DNA of 64,000 nucleotides from IMG/VR virus record IMGVR_UViG_3300005265_000001, positions 41,898 through 105,897 of that record. One strand, 5' to 3'. This DNA comes from a virus. The position numbers and the translations under genes were made by a program. Below are positions 44,178 to 52,900 of the stretch, piece by piece (the stretch's first letter is position 1; every line of letters begins with the position of its first letter). The notes under the pieces were generated by a model, which saw only the letters and a program-made list of their open reading frames with translations, did not search any database and was not told where the DNA came from.

Positions 44178-44498
44178 ATGCCGGATGCCGTAAATACTCA
44201 AAATTTTGAAAAATATAGTGAATCAATTCTCGATTATTCCTTTGATTGGAGTGATTGGTTGGATTATGATACTCATGAAATAATTCAAACTTATGATTTT
44301 GAAATAGTTGGACCTGATACAAATTTAACAGAAGTTAATAGGGATATTTCAAGTGATAGAAAAATGATTACAATTTGGGTTACAGGTGGAACACCAAAGG
44401 CACGGTATAAAATAATTGGTAAAATTACAACAAATTCAACCCCAATAAATAGACATGATATAAGGTTTATTCGTCTTTTAATACTACCAGAAGATTAG
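44178..44498 (+). CDS. Fibre-tail adaptor-like protein (probable)
   Basis: This 106-residue protein has the layout of the small phage fibre-tail adaptor family: D-Y-S-F-D-W-S-D-W-L at about 19-28, a D-T-x-E-I-I-Q-T-Y strand, I-W-V-T-G-G-T-P-K-A-R-Y-K-I at about 72-85, then I-T-T-N-S and a final R-x-I-R-L-L-I strand. These proteins form an all-beta ring or plug at fibre attachment sites. It is followed five bases later by the amidase. Confidence 0.6.
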   Translation: MPDAVNTQNFEKYSESILDYSFDWSDWLDYDTHEIIQTYDFEIVGPDTNLTEVNRDISSDRKMITIWVTGGTPKARYKIIGKITTNSTPINRHDIRFIRLLILPED

Positions 44499-44502
44499 TA
44501 AA

Positions 44503-45063
44503 ATGAAAAAGAAGATAATCGTTTTTGGCGGTCATACAACCAAAAAACCCGGTTGTTTCAGAAATGGGATAAGTGAAGTTGCCTATAATTGGCAAATGGC
44601 AAAATTGGTTGTAAATGGTGTTGATAGTGAAGATGTTATTTTAGGTCCTGAAATTGATTTACACGAAAGAATTAAATGGATAAATGAGAACTATCCAAAA
44701 GCTAAATTAGTAATGGAAATTCATTTAAATTGTTCTGAAAATGAAAAAGCGCACGGAACAGAAGTTTTATACAATGCTATTTGGAATTTAAAATCCCGTA
44801 AATATGCGAAATTATTTTTAAAAAACATTTGTATCAAATTATGGGGGACAAAAAAATCTGATAATTGCAGAGGAACTAAAACATGTCGGACATTAAAAAG
44901 AACACTTTCATTTTTAAAACACACAAAGCCTCCGGCAATTATTACTGAAAGTTTATTTATTTCAAATAATAAAGACAGTTATTATTTGGTAAAAGGTCTT
45001 GGATTTGAAAATATAGTTGAAGCGCATATTGATACAATTAAACAAATTTTGGATGGTGAATAA
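44503..45063 (+). CDS. N-acetylmuramoyl-L-alanine amidase endolysin (Amidase_3 type)
   Basis: The 186-residue protein has the zinc-binding and catalytic residues of the Amidase_3 fold: H11 in V-F-G-G-H-T, E25 in I-S-E-V-A-Y, H74 in M-E-I-H-L-N-C and E149 in I-I-T-E-S-L-F-I-S. It cleaves the amide bond between muramic acid and L-alanine in peptidoglycan. There is no signal peptide or wall-binding domain, so it needs a holin or similar for access. It is a minimal single-domain enzyme, as in many Gram-negative phages. The gene lies among fibre genes rather than in a compact lysis cassette. Confidence 0.88.
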   Translation: MKKKIIVFGGHTTKKPGCFRNGISEVAYNWQMAKLVVNGVDSEDVILGPEIDLHERIKWINENYPKAKLVMEIHLNCSENEKAHGTEVLYNAIWNLKSRKYAKLFLKNICIKLWGTKKSDNCRGTKTCRTLKRTLSFLKHTKPPAIITESLFISNNKDSYYLVKGLGFENIVEAHIDTIKQILDGE

Positions 45064-45065
45064 AA

Positions 45066-45860
45066 GTGAAATACACTTTTTATGAAACAGTTGGAGATGT
45101 TTATGGAAATGCGGTATCAAATGCAGATGTGTATGTGTATTTATCGGGAACTACAACAGCGGCAAAGGTTTATATAGATGGATCAGCGGTGACAACAGCA
45201 CCGCAAACTTCAACAGATAGTTTTGGATTTTATACTTTTCAAGTTGATGATGATGATTATAGTTATACCCAAACTTTTGATATCAAGGTTGCTAAGAGTG
45301 GGTATGTAGATAAATGGATAAAAAATATCAATATAATTGAAGGTGGTAAATTTGTTAGATTGGATGGAAATTCTTTACCAGAGGCCGATAACACCTATGA
45401 TGTGGGGGATTCAACACATCGTTTCAAGAATATTTATGCGGTTAATTTCAACGGAACGGCGTCAAGTGCTACTTATGCTGATATTGCGGAAAAATATACA
45501 ATTGAAGATATTGAAAATGTGAAGGTCGGAGATGTAATTATTATTTCAGATAAAGATGAATTTGATGGAAAAGTTTCAGATGAAATTGCTTCAAATAAAG
45601 TAATTGGTGTTGTTAGTGAAAATCCGGCATTTAAAATGAACTCGAATTTGGAAAATGGAAAATATATTGCTTTGCGTGGTAGGGTAAAATGTCGAATCTT
45701 TGGTGTTGTATCAAAGGGTGAAGAACTTGTATCTTATGTTAATGGTTGCGCTATTGGTATAAATAATGTTAAAAATTTCCTGGAATCCTATCAACCAGTG
45801 GGAAAATCATTGGAAAATAAGCGGACTTCCGAAGTTGGATTGATTGAAATAATTGTGTAA
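45066..45860 (+). CDS. Fibre protein with N-terminal attachment domain and peptidase_G2-like tip
   Basis: Start is GTG 45066, three bases after the amidase stop. Residues 1-80 form a beta-sandwich domain shared with the N-terminus of the protein at 54887 (F-Y-E-x-V, G-N-A, V-Y-I/V-D-G, P-Q-T). Then comes N-T-Y-D-V-G-D-S-T-H-R-F-K-N-I-Y, a known joint of phage fibre tips. Next is A-D-I-A-E-K-Y with a following V-x-V-G-D-V-I-I-I, a C-terminal chaperone or tip domain. It is likely a short tail fibre. The 80-residue shared N-terminus may bind the same attachment site in both fibres. Confidence 0.75.
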   Translation: MKYTFYETVGDVYGNAVSNADVYVYLSGTTTAAKVYIDGSAVTTAPQTSTDSFGFYTFQVDDDDYSYTQTFDIKVAKSGYVDKWIKNINIIEGGKFVRLDGNSLPEADNTYDVGDSTHRFKNIYAVNFNGTASSATYADIAEKYTIEDIENVKVGDVIIISDKDEFDGKVSDEIASNKVIGVVSENPAFKMNSNLENGKYIALRGRVKCRIFGVVSKGEELVSYVNGCAIGINNVKNFLESYQPVGKSLENKRTSEVGLIEIIV

Positions 45861-45883
45861 CATTTAAACACAATGAGGAAAAT

Positions 45884-46357
45884 ATGAATAAATCAATTGA
45901 TGAATTAATTCTTTTAATAACTACAAGTCGATATTTATCACGAAAACATTATGAGCGTTTTTTGGAAATGTTTGAAGATATCAAAAATGATAATGTTCAA
46001 ACAAAATACAAAGACTTGATTATAGATTGTTATGAAAAAGACAGGGAAATGGTATCACTTTTAGTCAATATGGAGAGATATTTTGCTCAAAATATTGAGT
46101 ATTATGAAAATGATGGAAAGATTGGAATAAAAGATTTGATTGGATATAGAAATGTTATAGATAGAAAGGTGGGGGATGAGCTTTTTGAAAAATATAAAGA
46201 CACAGAGGAAATAAAAGAAATCGTAAAGGGGTTTAAGAATCCTTTTTATACTATGAAAGCCATTTTTCTTGTATTTTTGGCTTTTCAAAATTCCGGTTCA
46301 CCATATTCCAAAGGTGACAAATTTGAACTTACAAAATTATTTAGTGAAGATGAATGA
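45884..46357 (+). CDS. Helical protein, first gene of radical SAM operon
   Basis: I do not recognise this 157-residue helical, Lys/Glu-rich protein. Its stop overlaps the ATG of the first radical SAM gene (ATGA), so translation is coupled and a shared role is likely. It has no signal peptide, one mildly hydrophobic stretch (M-K-A-I-F-L-V-F-L-A-F) near residue 130 and no cysteine pairs apart from one Cys. It could be a substrate-binding partner of the maturases, or a fibre chaperone. A GAGGAAAAT ribosome site precedes it. Confidence 0.6.
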   Translation: MNKSIDELILLITTSRYLSRKHYERFLEMFEDIKNDNVQTKYKDLIIDCYEKDREMVSLLVNMERYFAQNIEYYENDGKIGIKDLIGYRNVIDRKVGDELFEKYKDTEEIKEIVKGFKNPFYTMKAIFLVFLAFQNSGSPYSKGDKFELTKLFSEDE

Positions 46358-47556
46358 AACGAGATTTTTTTCAGAAAAAAGTATTAAATCGTATTCACTC
46401 GATAGAGCTTGTAATAAGCGAAAAGTGTCAAAATGCTTGCACTTATTGTTACAGAAATCGGTTGCATAAAAAATCAAACATAATAACAGTAAATCCCAAA
46501 ACAATTGAAATTTTTATTAAAAATCTATATGAATTATTTCCCGAATTAACAAAAATCGAAAGATTTGAACTATTTGGGGGAGAACCTTTTTTAGATTACA
46601 GCCATATATTTTCAATCTTTGAAATACTTAATAAATTTGATAATATTAAGAAAGTTGTAGTGCCCACCAATGGTAGATTACTACTATCTTTGAATAAAAT
46701 TGATAGAGAAAAATTATTAAATTCTTGGAATTTTGAGGTTGGAATATCAATGTCTATTGATGGAATAAACGGGCAAAGAAATTTATCAAATTTTGGTAGA
46801 ATGTTGGGATATGAGGAAATTGAAGAGAATGATGAATTTTTTAAGAATTTGAGAGATTTACAAAAAGAAATTGGTTTTGGCGTTCATCCAATGCTATATT
46901 TCGGAAATAATCAAAATTGGGTAGAGCAAGTTAAAAAATGGGTGGAACATGGATTTATACCATATTTATTAGAAATTAGACATCCTCTAAGCAATGATGA
47001 AATACTTGATTCAGTGAAAAATCTTGTATTTGTGGCTAATTACATTTTTAAAAATGTTGATAAAAAACATCATAAAAGATTCAATACAATTTTCCCCATA
47101 AAAGTTCCAAGGGGGCTTGGTTGTTCAGCGTTGACAACTATCACTATTATGCCCAATGGGGATATTCCCTTTTGCCATAGAGTTATAGAACCGCCTTATG
47201 TAATGGGGAATGTTTTGACAAAACAAATTGATTACTCTAAATTTGTAAATTATAAAACATTCGATCACCGAAACAATCCTGAATGTGTGGGTTGCCCTAT
47301 TAGAAAAATATGTTCAGGGCAATGTCTTGGGGCGGCGTATGAATATTATAGAGGCTATCCTTGGTTGAATATTCCTTCAATTTGTCAATATAATTTATTG
47401 AAATATTATGTTTTTTCAGAATTTTTTGAAATATGGAACAATTTTTTAATTGAAAATAGAGTAAATAAAAAAGATATATTGAAAGCATTGAAACGCAATA
47501 ATACAATAAAAGAAAAAATGGGAAAAATGATGAAGGAAATAAAATGTGGGATTTAA
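46354..47556 (+). CDS. Radical SAM/SPASM maturase 1
   Basis: The 400-residue enzyme has the radical SAM cluster motif C25-x3-C29-x2-C32 (S-E-K-C-Q-N-A-C-T-Y-C-Y-R). It also has the S-adenosylmethionine-binding G-G-E-P segment (E-L-F-G-G-E-P-F-L-D). The C-terminal SPASM domain has cysteines at 257 (G-L-G-C-S-A-L-T), 311, 314, 320 and 324 (E-C-V-G-C-P-I-R-K-I-C-S-G-Q-C), holding auxiliary iron-sulfur clusters. Such enzymes act on ribosomally made peptides, installing carbon-carbon, thioether or epimerised bonds. It is followed by a second enzyme of the same kind and by two repeat-peptide genes. Its end overlaps the next gene by 13 bases. Confidence 0.92.
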   Translation: MKRDFFQKKVLNRIHSIELVISEKCQNACTYCYRNRLHKKSNIITVNPKTIEIFIKNLYELFPELTKIERFELFGGEPFLDYSHIFSIFEILNKFDNIKKVVVPTNGRLLLSLNKIDREKLLNSWNFEVGISMSIDGINGQRNLSNFGRMLGYEEIEENDEFFKNLRDLQKEIGFGVHPMLYFGNNQNWVEQVKKWVEHGFIPYLLEIRHPLSNDEILDSVKNLVFVANYIFKNVDKKHHKRFNTIFPIKVPRGLGCSALTTITIMPNGDIPFCHRVIEPPYVMGNVLTKQIDYSKFVNYKTFDHRNNPECVGCPIRKICSGQCLGAAYEYYRGYPWLNIPSICQYNLLKYYVFSEFFEIWNNFLIENRVNKKDILKALKRNNTIKEKMGKMMKEIKCGI

Positions 47557-49070
47557 ACATATATGGATTTAGCACAATAGGACCCGCAACACCCAAAGAA
47601 TATAGTATTAATTTGGGCGATTGGGAAATTATTGATATACCTTTTGATGTGGATAAAGAAGAGGCAAAAAGATATATTTCCAATTTTTTGGATAAAATAG
47701 TTGCCATTGAAATGCCCACTTCATTACAATGTAATTTGAGGTGTAAATATTGTTATATTACTAATCCGAAATATAAAAATACGGTGGTAAAATCAAGTCA
47801 AATAGAAAAAATTATCAATAATGTTAAGAATTTGCTTCCAAACTTCAAAGAAAATTCTAAGGAAAAGATATATTTTACACCTTGGGGGGCGGAACCCCTT
47901 ATCAATATTAATACAATTGAGGTAATTTATAACAAAATTAAAGAGTTCAATTATAAAAATGTCACAATGAATTTTTCCACAAATGCTACGATATTAAACG
48001 AAAAAGTAAAAGATATTCTTTATAAATTGATTGATAAGGATATAATTAAAGATATTCAAGTTTCTATTGATGGTCCACCCGATATTCAAAACTATTATAG
48101 GCCATTTTTAAATGATTCTCCAAGTTTTGATTCTGTTGTTGAATTTGTAAAATGGATAAAAGAAATAGAAAGAGAGAAAAAGAAAAAAATTTTGCATTTT
48201 TGTTCTACCATTTATTTAAGAGACGAAAATTTTATTAATGATTGGTATAAGGCAACAGATTTTTTCTCAGATAAAGATAATGAACTATTTTTTACACAGG
48301 TTATGCCGTCACGTATGAGTGGTGAGGATTTAACAAATGATGAAATGGTGGAAATTTTTGTTGAAGCCATGAGACAAAGCACGGATTTACTTACTAAAAA
48401 GGCTAAAAACCAAAATATTGGGTTAGTTGATTTTTATACAAATAAATTGTTTGGTATTCCTTCGGCGTGTAGTAGAACAGCATATCCTTATTGTTCCGCT
48501 TTAAATACTCAAATTGCAATTGATTTGGATGGATCATTATATCCATGTCACGGTCCTATAACAAATCCAATAAACGAAAAACCGTGGGTATGGTTTGGAA
48601 ACATTTTTGAAAAAAAGATATCATATAGAAGACTAAAAAGGGCAATTTTTTCATTATACGGTGGAACAATTTTTAAAGGGAAATGCAATGATTGTATTAT
48701 TTATCAATTAACTCGATCCCCTATTTGTTGGAGTTGTTATTCTCATAATTTGGCAGTTTCAAATGAACCTTTAACAGATAGTATTTATAGATGTTTTGCC
48801 TTTAATAAATCATTTAAATATTGGTTGATTCAAGCACTTGTATCTATTGAAAATTCTTATGTTTTTCCATTATTAACTAAAAAAATGATAGAGTTTTTGG
48901 GTATTGAAAAAATTGAATCTAATGTAAAAAATAAGATATCATATAAAACTTCAAGTAAATATACATACGGTTATGATGGGGTTTTGGTAAATGCCTGTAA
49001 AAAAATGGAAAAAAATATTAGTTTTGGTGGATATGTTTCTGAATGGTGGCGAATGGATGATTTTAATTAA
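47544..49070 (+). CDS. Radical SAM/SPASM maturase 2
   Basis: The 508-residue enzyme has C63-N-L-R-C67-K-Y-C70 as the cluster motif, an F-T-P-W-G-A-E-P segment in place of the usual G-G-E-P, and S-I-D-G-P-P-D. The long C-terminal SPASM-type region has many Cys (S-A-C-S-R-T, Y-P-Y-C-S-A, L-Y-P-C-H-G, K-C-N-D-C, I-C-W-S-C). It differs clearly from maturase 1, so two distinct reactions or a heterodimer are likely. Pairs of radical SAM maturases next to a repeat protein occur in the His-Xaa-Ser systems; the enzymes here are reminiscent in organisation. It overlaps maturase 1 and precedes the repeat peptides by 25 bases. Confidence 0.92.
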   Translation: MWDLNIYGFSTIGPATPKEYSINLGDWEIIDIPFDVDKEEAKRYISNFLDKIVAIEMPTSLQCNLRCKYCYITNPKYKNTVVKSSQIEKIINNVKNLLPNFKENSKEKIYFTPWGAEPLININTIEVIYNKIKEFNYKNVTMNFSTNATILNEKVKDILYKLIDKDIIKDIQVSIDGPPDIQNYYRPFLNDSPSFDSVVEFVKWIKEIEREKKKKILHFCSTIYLRDENFINDWYKATDFFSDKDNELFFTQVMPSRMSGEDLTNDEMVEIFVEAMRQSTDLLTKKAKNQNIGLVDFYTNKLFGIPSACSRTAYPYCSALNTQIAIDLDGSLYPCHGPITNPINEKPWVWFGNIFEKKISYRRLKRAIFSLYGGTIFKGKCNDCIIYQLTRSPICWSCYSHNLAVSNEPLTDSIYRCFAFNKSFKYWLIQALVSIENSYVFPLLTKKMIEFLGIEKIESNVKNKISYKTSSKYTYGYDGVLVNACKKMEKNISFGGYVSEWWRMDDFN

Positions 49071-49095
49071 ATTATTATTTTGAGGTGTTTGTAGA

Positions 49096-49545
49096 ATGGG
49101 TTATACGTGGACGGATGAGACTTTAGATTCCGATGATGATATTAGAACGTTTCATGTTTCTGAATTAAGAACAAATCTTAATAATGAACGTAACAGAAGA
49201 AGTATGACTCAATTTAGTTGGACAGATGATCCATTGGATTCAGATACTAAGATAAAAACCGTTCACATAAATGAATTACGAAATGGTTGTGATACAACAC
49301 CTGTAAATACAGGGTGTTCTGCGGAAAAAGGAAGCTACTATTCCGATAATGATTCAACTGTATATTCAGATAAAGATGCTACGATTCATTCTGATGAAAA
49401 TACTGGAATAAATTCCGGAAGAGATGTTACGGTGTATAACGGGAGAGATGGGAGCTATCATAATGGATTTGATAGTGACCAATGCGGAACAGATTATGGG
49501 GGCGATGATAGTGATAAAAATAGCGGGATTCATAATGTGGGGTAA
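49096..49545 (+). CDS. Repeat peptide A, putative radical SAM substrate
   Basis: The 149-residue protein has two copies of a leader-like motif: residues 4-28 (T-W-T-D-E-T-L ... F-H-V-S-E-L-R) and 41-63 (S-W-T-D-D-P-L ... V-H-I-N-E-L-R). Residues 81-128 form six octapeptides (Y-Y-S-D-N-D-S-T, V-Y-S-D-K-D-A-T, I-H-S-D-E-N-T-G, I-N-S-G-R-D-V-T, V-Y-N-G-R-D-G-S, Y-H-N-G-F-D-S-D). Cysteines at 65, 74 and 130 bracket the array. The low-complexity acidic/Ser/Gly composition is unlike a globular enzyme. A conserved front part and variable repeat part fit a precursor peptide. A GAGGTG ribosome site precedes it. Alternatively it could be a small fibre or adhesin. Confidence 0.75.
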   Translation: MGYTWTDETLDSDDDIRTFHVSELRTNLNNERNRRSMTQFSWTDDPLDSDTKIKTVHINELRNGCDTTPVNTGCSAEKGSYYSDNDSTVYSDKDATIHSDENTGINSGRDVTVYNGRDGSYHNGFDSDQCGTDYGGDDSDKNSGIHNVG

Positions 49546-49548
49546 AAA

Positions 49549-49890
49549 ATGAGTTGGACAGATGACCCTCTTACAGCGGAACTTACAAAAGTAAAAACAA
49601 TTCATATAATTGAATTAAGAAATGCTATTGATGATTTAAGTGAGGGTTGTGTTTCTTATAATAGTTCTTATGATTCGGATAAAGACGCCACAGTTGATTC
49701 AAGTAAAAATAATACGGTAGATTCTACACAATATTCTGGGGCCGATTCATCTCAAAATAGTTCGGCGGATTCCACAAAAGATAATTCAGTAGATGGCACA
49801 AACTGGAACACAGATTATTATGCTAATCATGGAACTCACCACAATTCATGGTGTTCTGGAAACTACACAGATAGGTGTATAGGATATTAA
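49549..49890 (+). CDS. Repeat peptide B, putative radical SAM substrate
   Basis: This 113-residue protein has one copy of the same leader-like motif (S-W-T-D-D-P-L at 2-8, T-I-H-I-I-E-L-R-N-A-I at 17-27). An octapeptide array follows at 41-88 (Y-D-S-D-K-D-A-T, V-D-S-S-K-N-N-T, V-D-S-T-Q-Y-S-G, A-D-S-S-Q-N-S-S, A-D-S-T-K-D-N-S, V-D-G-T-N-W-N-T). Cysteines lie at 34, 102 and 110. It starts 3 bases after peptide A, so both are made from the same message. It lacks the first leader copy of A. A strong terminator follows at once, closing the radical SAM operon. Confidence 0.75.
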   Translation: MSWTDDPLTAELTKVKTIHIIELRNAIDDLSEGCVSYNSSYDSDKDATVDSSKNNTVDSTQYSGADSSQNSSADSTKDNSVDGTNWNTDYYANHGTHHNSWCSGNYTDRCIGY

Positions 49891-49918
49891 ATTTAATGAA
49901 TATGATTGTTTGTAACAT

Positions 49919-49941
49919 GGGGATGTCAATCCCCTTTTTTT
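49919..49941 (+). terminator. Rho-independent terminator ending radical SAM operon
   Basis: GGGGAT (49919-49924) pairs with ATCCCC (49929-49934) around a four-base loop, then seven T. It is a clean terminator immediately upstream of a promoter motif at 49947. Confidence 0.9.
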
Positions 49942-49946
49942 ATGTC

Positions 49947-49957
49947 TTTATATTATT
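49947..49957 (+). promoter_or_regulatory. TTTATATTATT promoter-like motif
   Basis: An exact copy six bases after the terminator T-run and 30 bases before the ATG at 49987. The terminator-promoter order shows that the downstream gene begins a new transcription unit. Confidence 0.7.
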
Positions 49958-49986
49958 TTTCAAAAATTGTGAGTTAGATACTTAAA

Positions 49987-52900
49987 ATGCCCGATATTTA
50001 TCCAAGTTCTCTAAATTCAAATACAAGTTTTTCTTTTAATTTGGGCGGAGATTTTTTAAAATATAGAAGCCTTACAATAGAGAGTAAGGATGTTGAAATT
50101 GATATTGATCCAATTATTTCAAACGTTGAATTAACATATTCTATTGAAGTATCTGATTTTTATTTGGGTTTAAGTTCTGAAATATCATTTAATTTTGTGG
50201 TTGGATTTTCTAATATAAATCCCACTTTAACAAGTTATTCTAATCTGTTTTCAGATTTGACATTAAAAGATTTTCAACTTAATTCGTATTCCAATTTATC
50301 ATATTTACTTGATGGAGATTTTTTAAAATATCGAAGTCTTGTTTTACGGGCATATAATGTAATAATCGAAGATAACACTGAAATAGAATCAAATGTAAGT
50401 GTTGATTTTGATGTAAATATAGAAAATGAAACAGATATTTTTTCTACTAATACAAACATAAATTTTCAAAATATTGATATCATTTTTCAAGCCGAAATAT
50501 TAAATTCAATAAGTCAAATAATCACTGAAATTGAGTTAATAAAATCAGTTGATTTACTTTCTACGAATACACTTTTTAGATTTGATGGAACTGCTACTGG
50601 AAATGTGGTAATTTCGGACTTATTACAGACTCAGGCTGATTTACTATATTCTAAAATAGTAACTGGAAATGCAATTGCAAGTGAAACACTTGATTCCAAT
50701 TCCAAATTATTTTATTCTGGACTTATTAACAATAGTGTTGTAATAAATGCCACAAGTTTAGGCACAAATGTAATTTTAGATTTTGTAGAATATACTGAAA
50801 AAGTTGCAAAAACCTTAAATAGTCAAACTCATTTATCTGTTTCAAGTCCTGTTATTGATAAAGTATTAAGAAATTTTATTATCCAAACCAATTCAAGCAT
50901 AGTATTTTCTTTTGTAAAAGGCATTTCAATTTCAAATAATATTTTTGAATCTGATTCTCAATTATCGTTTAATTATGCTATTGGTAAGGTTGTCTCAGAT
51001 TTTCAATTAAATGTTGATTCTGATTTGTCATATTCCGGCGTGGCTACCGATATAGTAATTGATTCCGAAAAACTTGATGCGGTTTCGGAACTTAATTATG
51101 GTGGTGTTGTAACTGGAAATGTCATAAGCAACTTTTTGTTAGAGGTATCAAGTGATTTAATTTATAGTAATTTTGTAATTGATACAATAGTAAATACCAT
51201 TCCTTTAATTTCAAATGTCAATTTGTTGTCTTCTTTTGTGATTGGAACGTCAATTACAGCAAATTCGATGGGATTAGATACTGAAATTGACTTTAATTAT
51301 GTGGTTGGAACGGTTGTAAGAAATTTTAATTTAGATTCGGTATCTGAAATATCATTTTCAAGTGTTTTTCGTGATACTATAATAGAAGTTCAGGAATTAA
51401 ATTCCAATACTTCTTTACAATTTGATTCAGTAATTATTGGAAATGTTGTTTCTAATTTTCTATTTGAAACGTTAAGTGAAATAGATTTTGGTCTATTTAT
51501 TGACAATGTTGTAAGCAATTTTAATTTAGATTCAACTTCTTATTTAGATTTTTCTAATCTTTTGATTGATACTGCCATAACACCTAATATATTAAATTCA
51601 TTGGTTTCAAATGTCTTTGATTATGCGGTTGGAAAGGTTTTAAAGGATTGGTTATTACAAACTGTTTCAGATATTAACTTTCATGTTGTGGTTGGTAGTG
51701 TCGTTTCAAATTTTACGTTTGGCACTAATACTTTCTTAACATTTTTGAAAACTGTAATTGGAAATGTTGTTACAGTAGATAGTTTAAATGTTGATCTTGA
51801 TATTGATTTTAATATTGTAAAGGGGCATGTTTTAAGAAGTGGTGTTTTATCTACCAATTCCAAACTGAATTTTGAGAAGATTGTAGATGTTAGCATACCT
51901 CAAAACTCCATTGAAACAAATTGTAATATTGGTTTTGATGGTGTTGTAACTGGTATAGCAATTCAAAATAATGTTTTTGATGGGTTTGTAAATATTTTTT
52001 ATGATTCTATTAGGGTTGGAACGGTTGTAAGAAATTTTGATTTAATATCAAATTCAAATATTTTGTTTTCAAATTTAATAGTAGATGTAATAATATCAAA
52101 AAATAATGAGATATTAAGCAATTCTGATTTATTGTATCAATCGATAGTTACTGGAAATGTGTTAATTGTAAACGAAATTGAAAGCAATTCTACTATTAAT
52201 TTTCAAAATATTGCAATTGGAAAAGTAATACATTCAGATGTTACTAATGTTTATACTGATATAAATTCAACTTTTGTAATTGGAAATGTTGTTAAAGATT
52301 TTGATTTATTGAGTGATACTACAATTTCTTTTGAAAAAATAATCATTGATACTGTAATTGACAATAATATTCAAACAACACAAACCGAAATTAACTTTGG
52401 AAATATCGAAATATCTGTTTTCGATATTGTTTTAAATTCGGCGGCTTCTTTAATATCTATTCCTGAAATTGAAGTAGATGGAAACATAATAGAATCGGCA
52501 ACAAGTCAATCTTTTCAAAACATACAAATTGAGTTTGAAATAAGTCAAATTGATTCTTTTACAAATATATTGTTCGATTTTTATATTGATAGAATTATAA
52601 AAAATAATTTCTTAGACACTGTTTCGGAAATTTCAAATGTTTTTTATGTAGATAAGATATTTACAGATAATAAATTAGAGACAAACGGTGAAATAACTTT
52701 TGGATTCTATGTTGATGTTGTATTAGATAACAATGTAATTACCTCAAATTCACAATTAAATAACACCTATGAATTACAATTTATTCCAAAGGCACTTGAA
52801 ACAGAAGGATCAATTTCATTTAATTTTATCATAGATATTTATTTGTATTTAGATAATTTGGAAAGTTTTGTTAATTTATATATTGACATTATTCAAAAAG

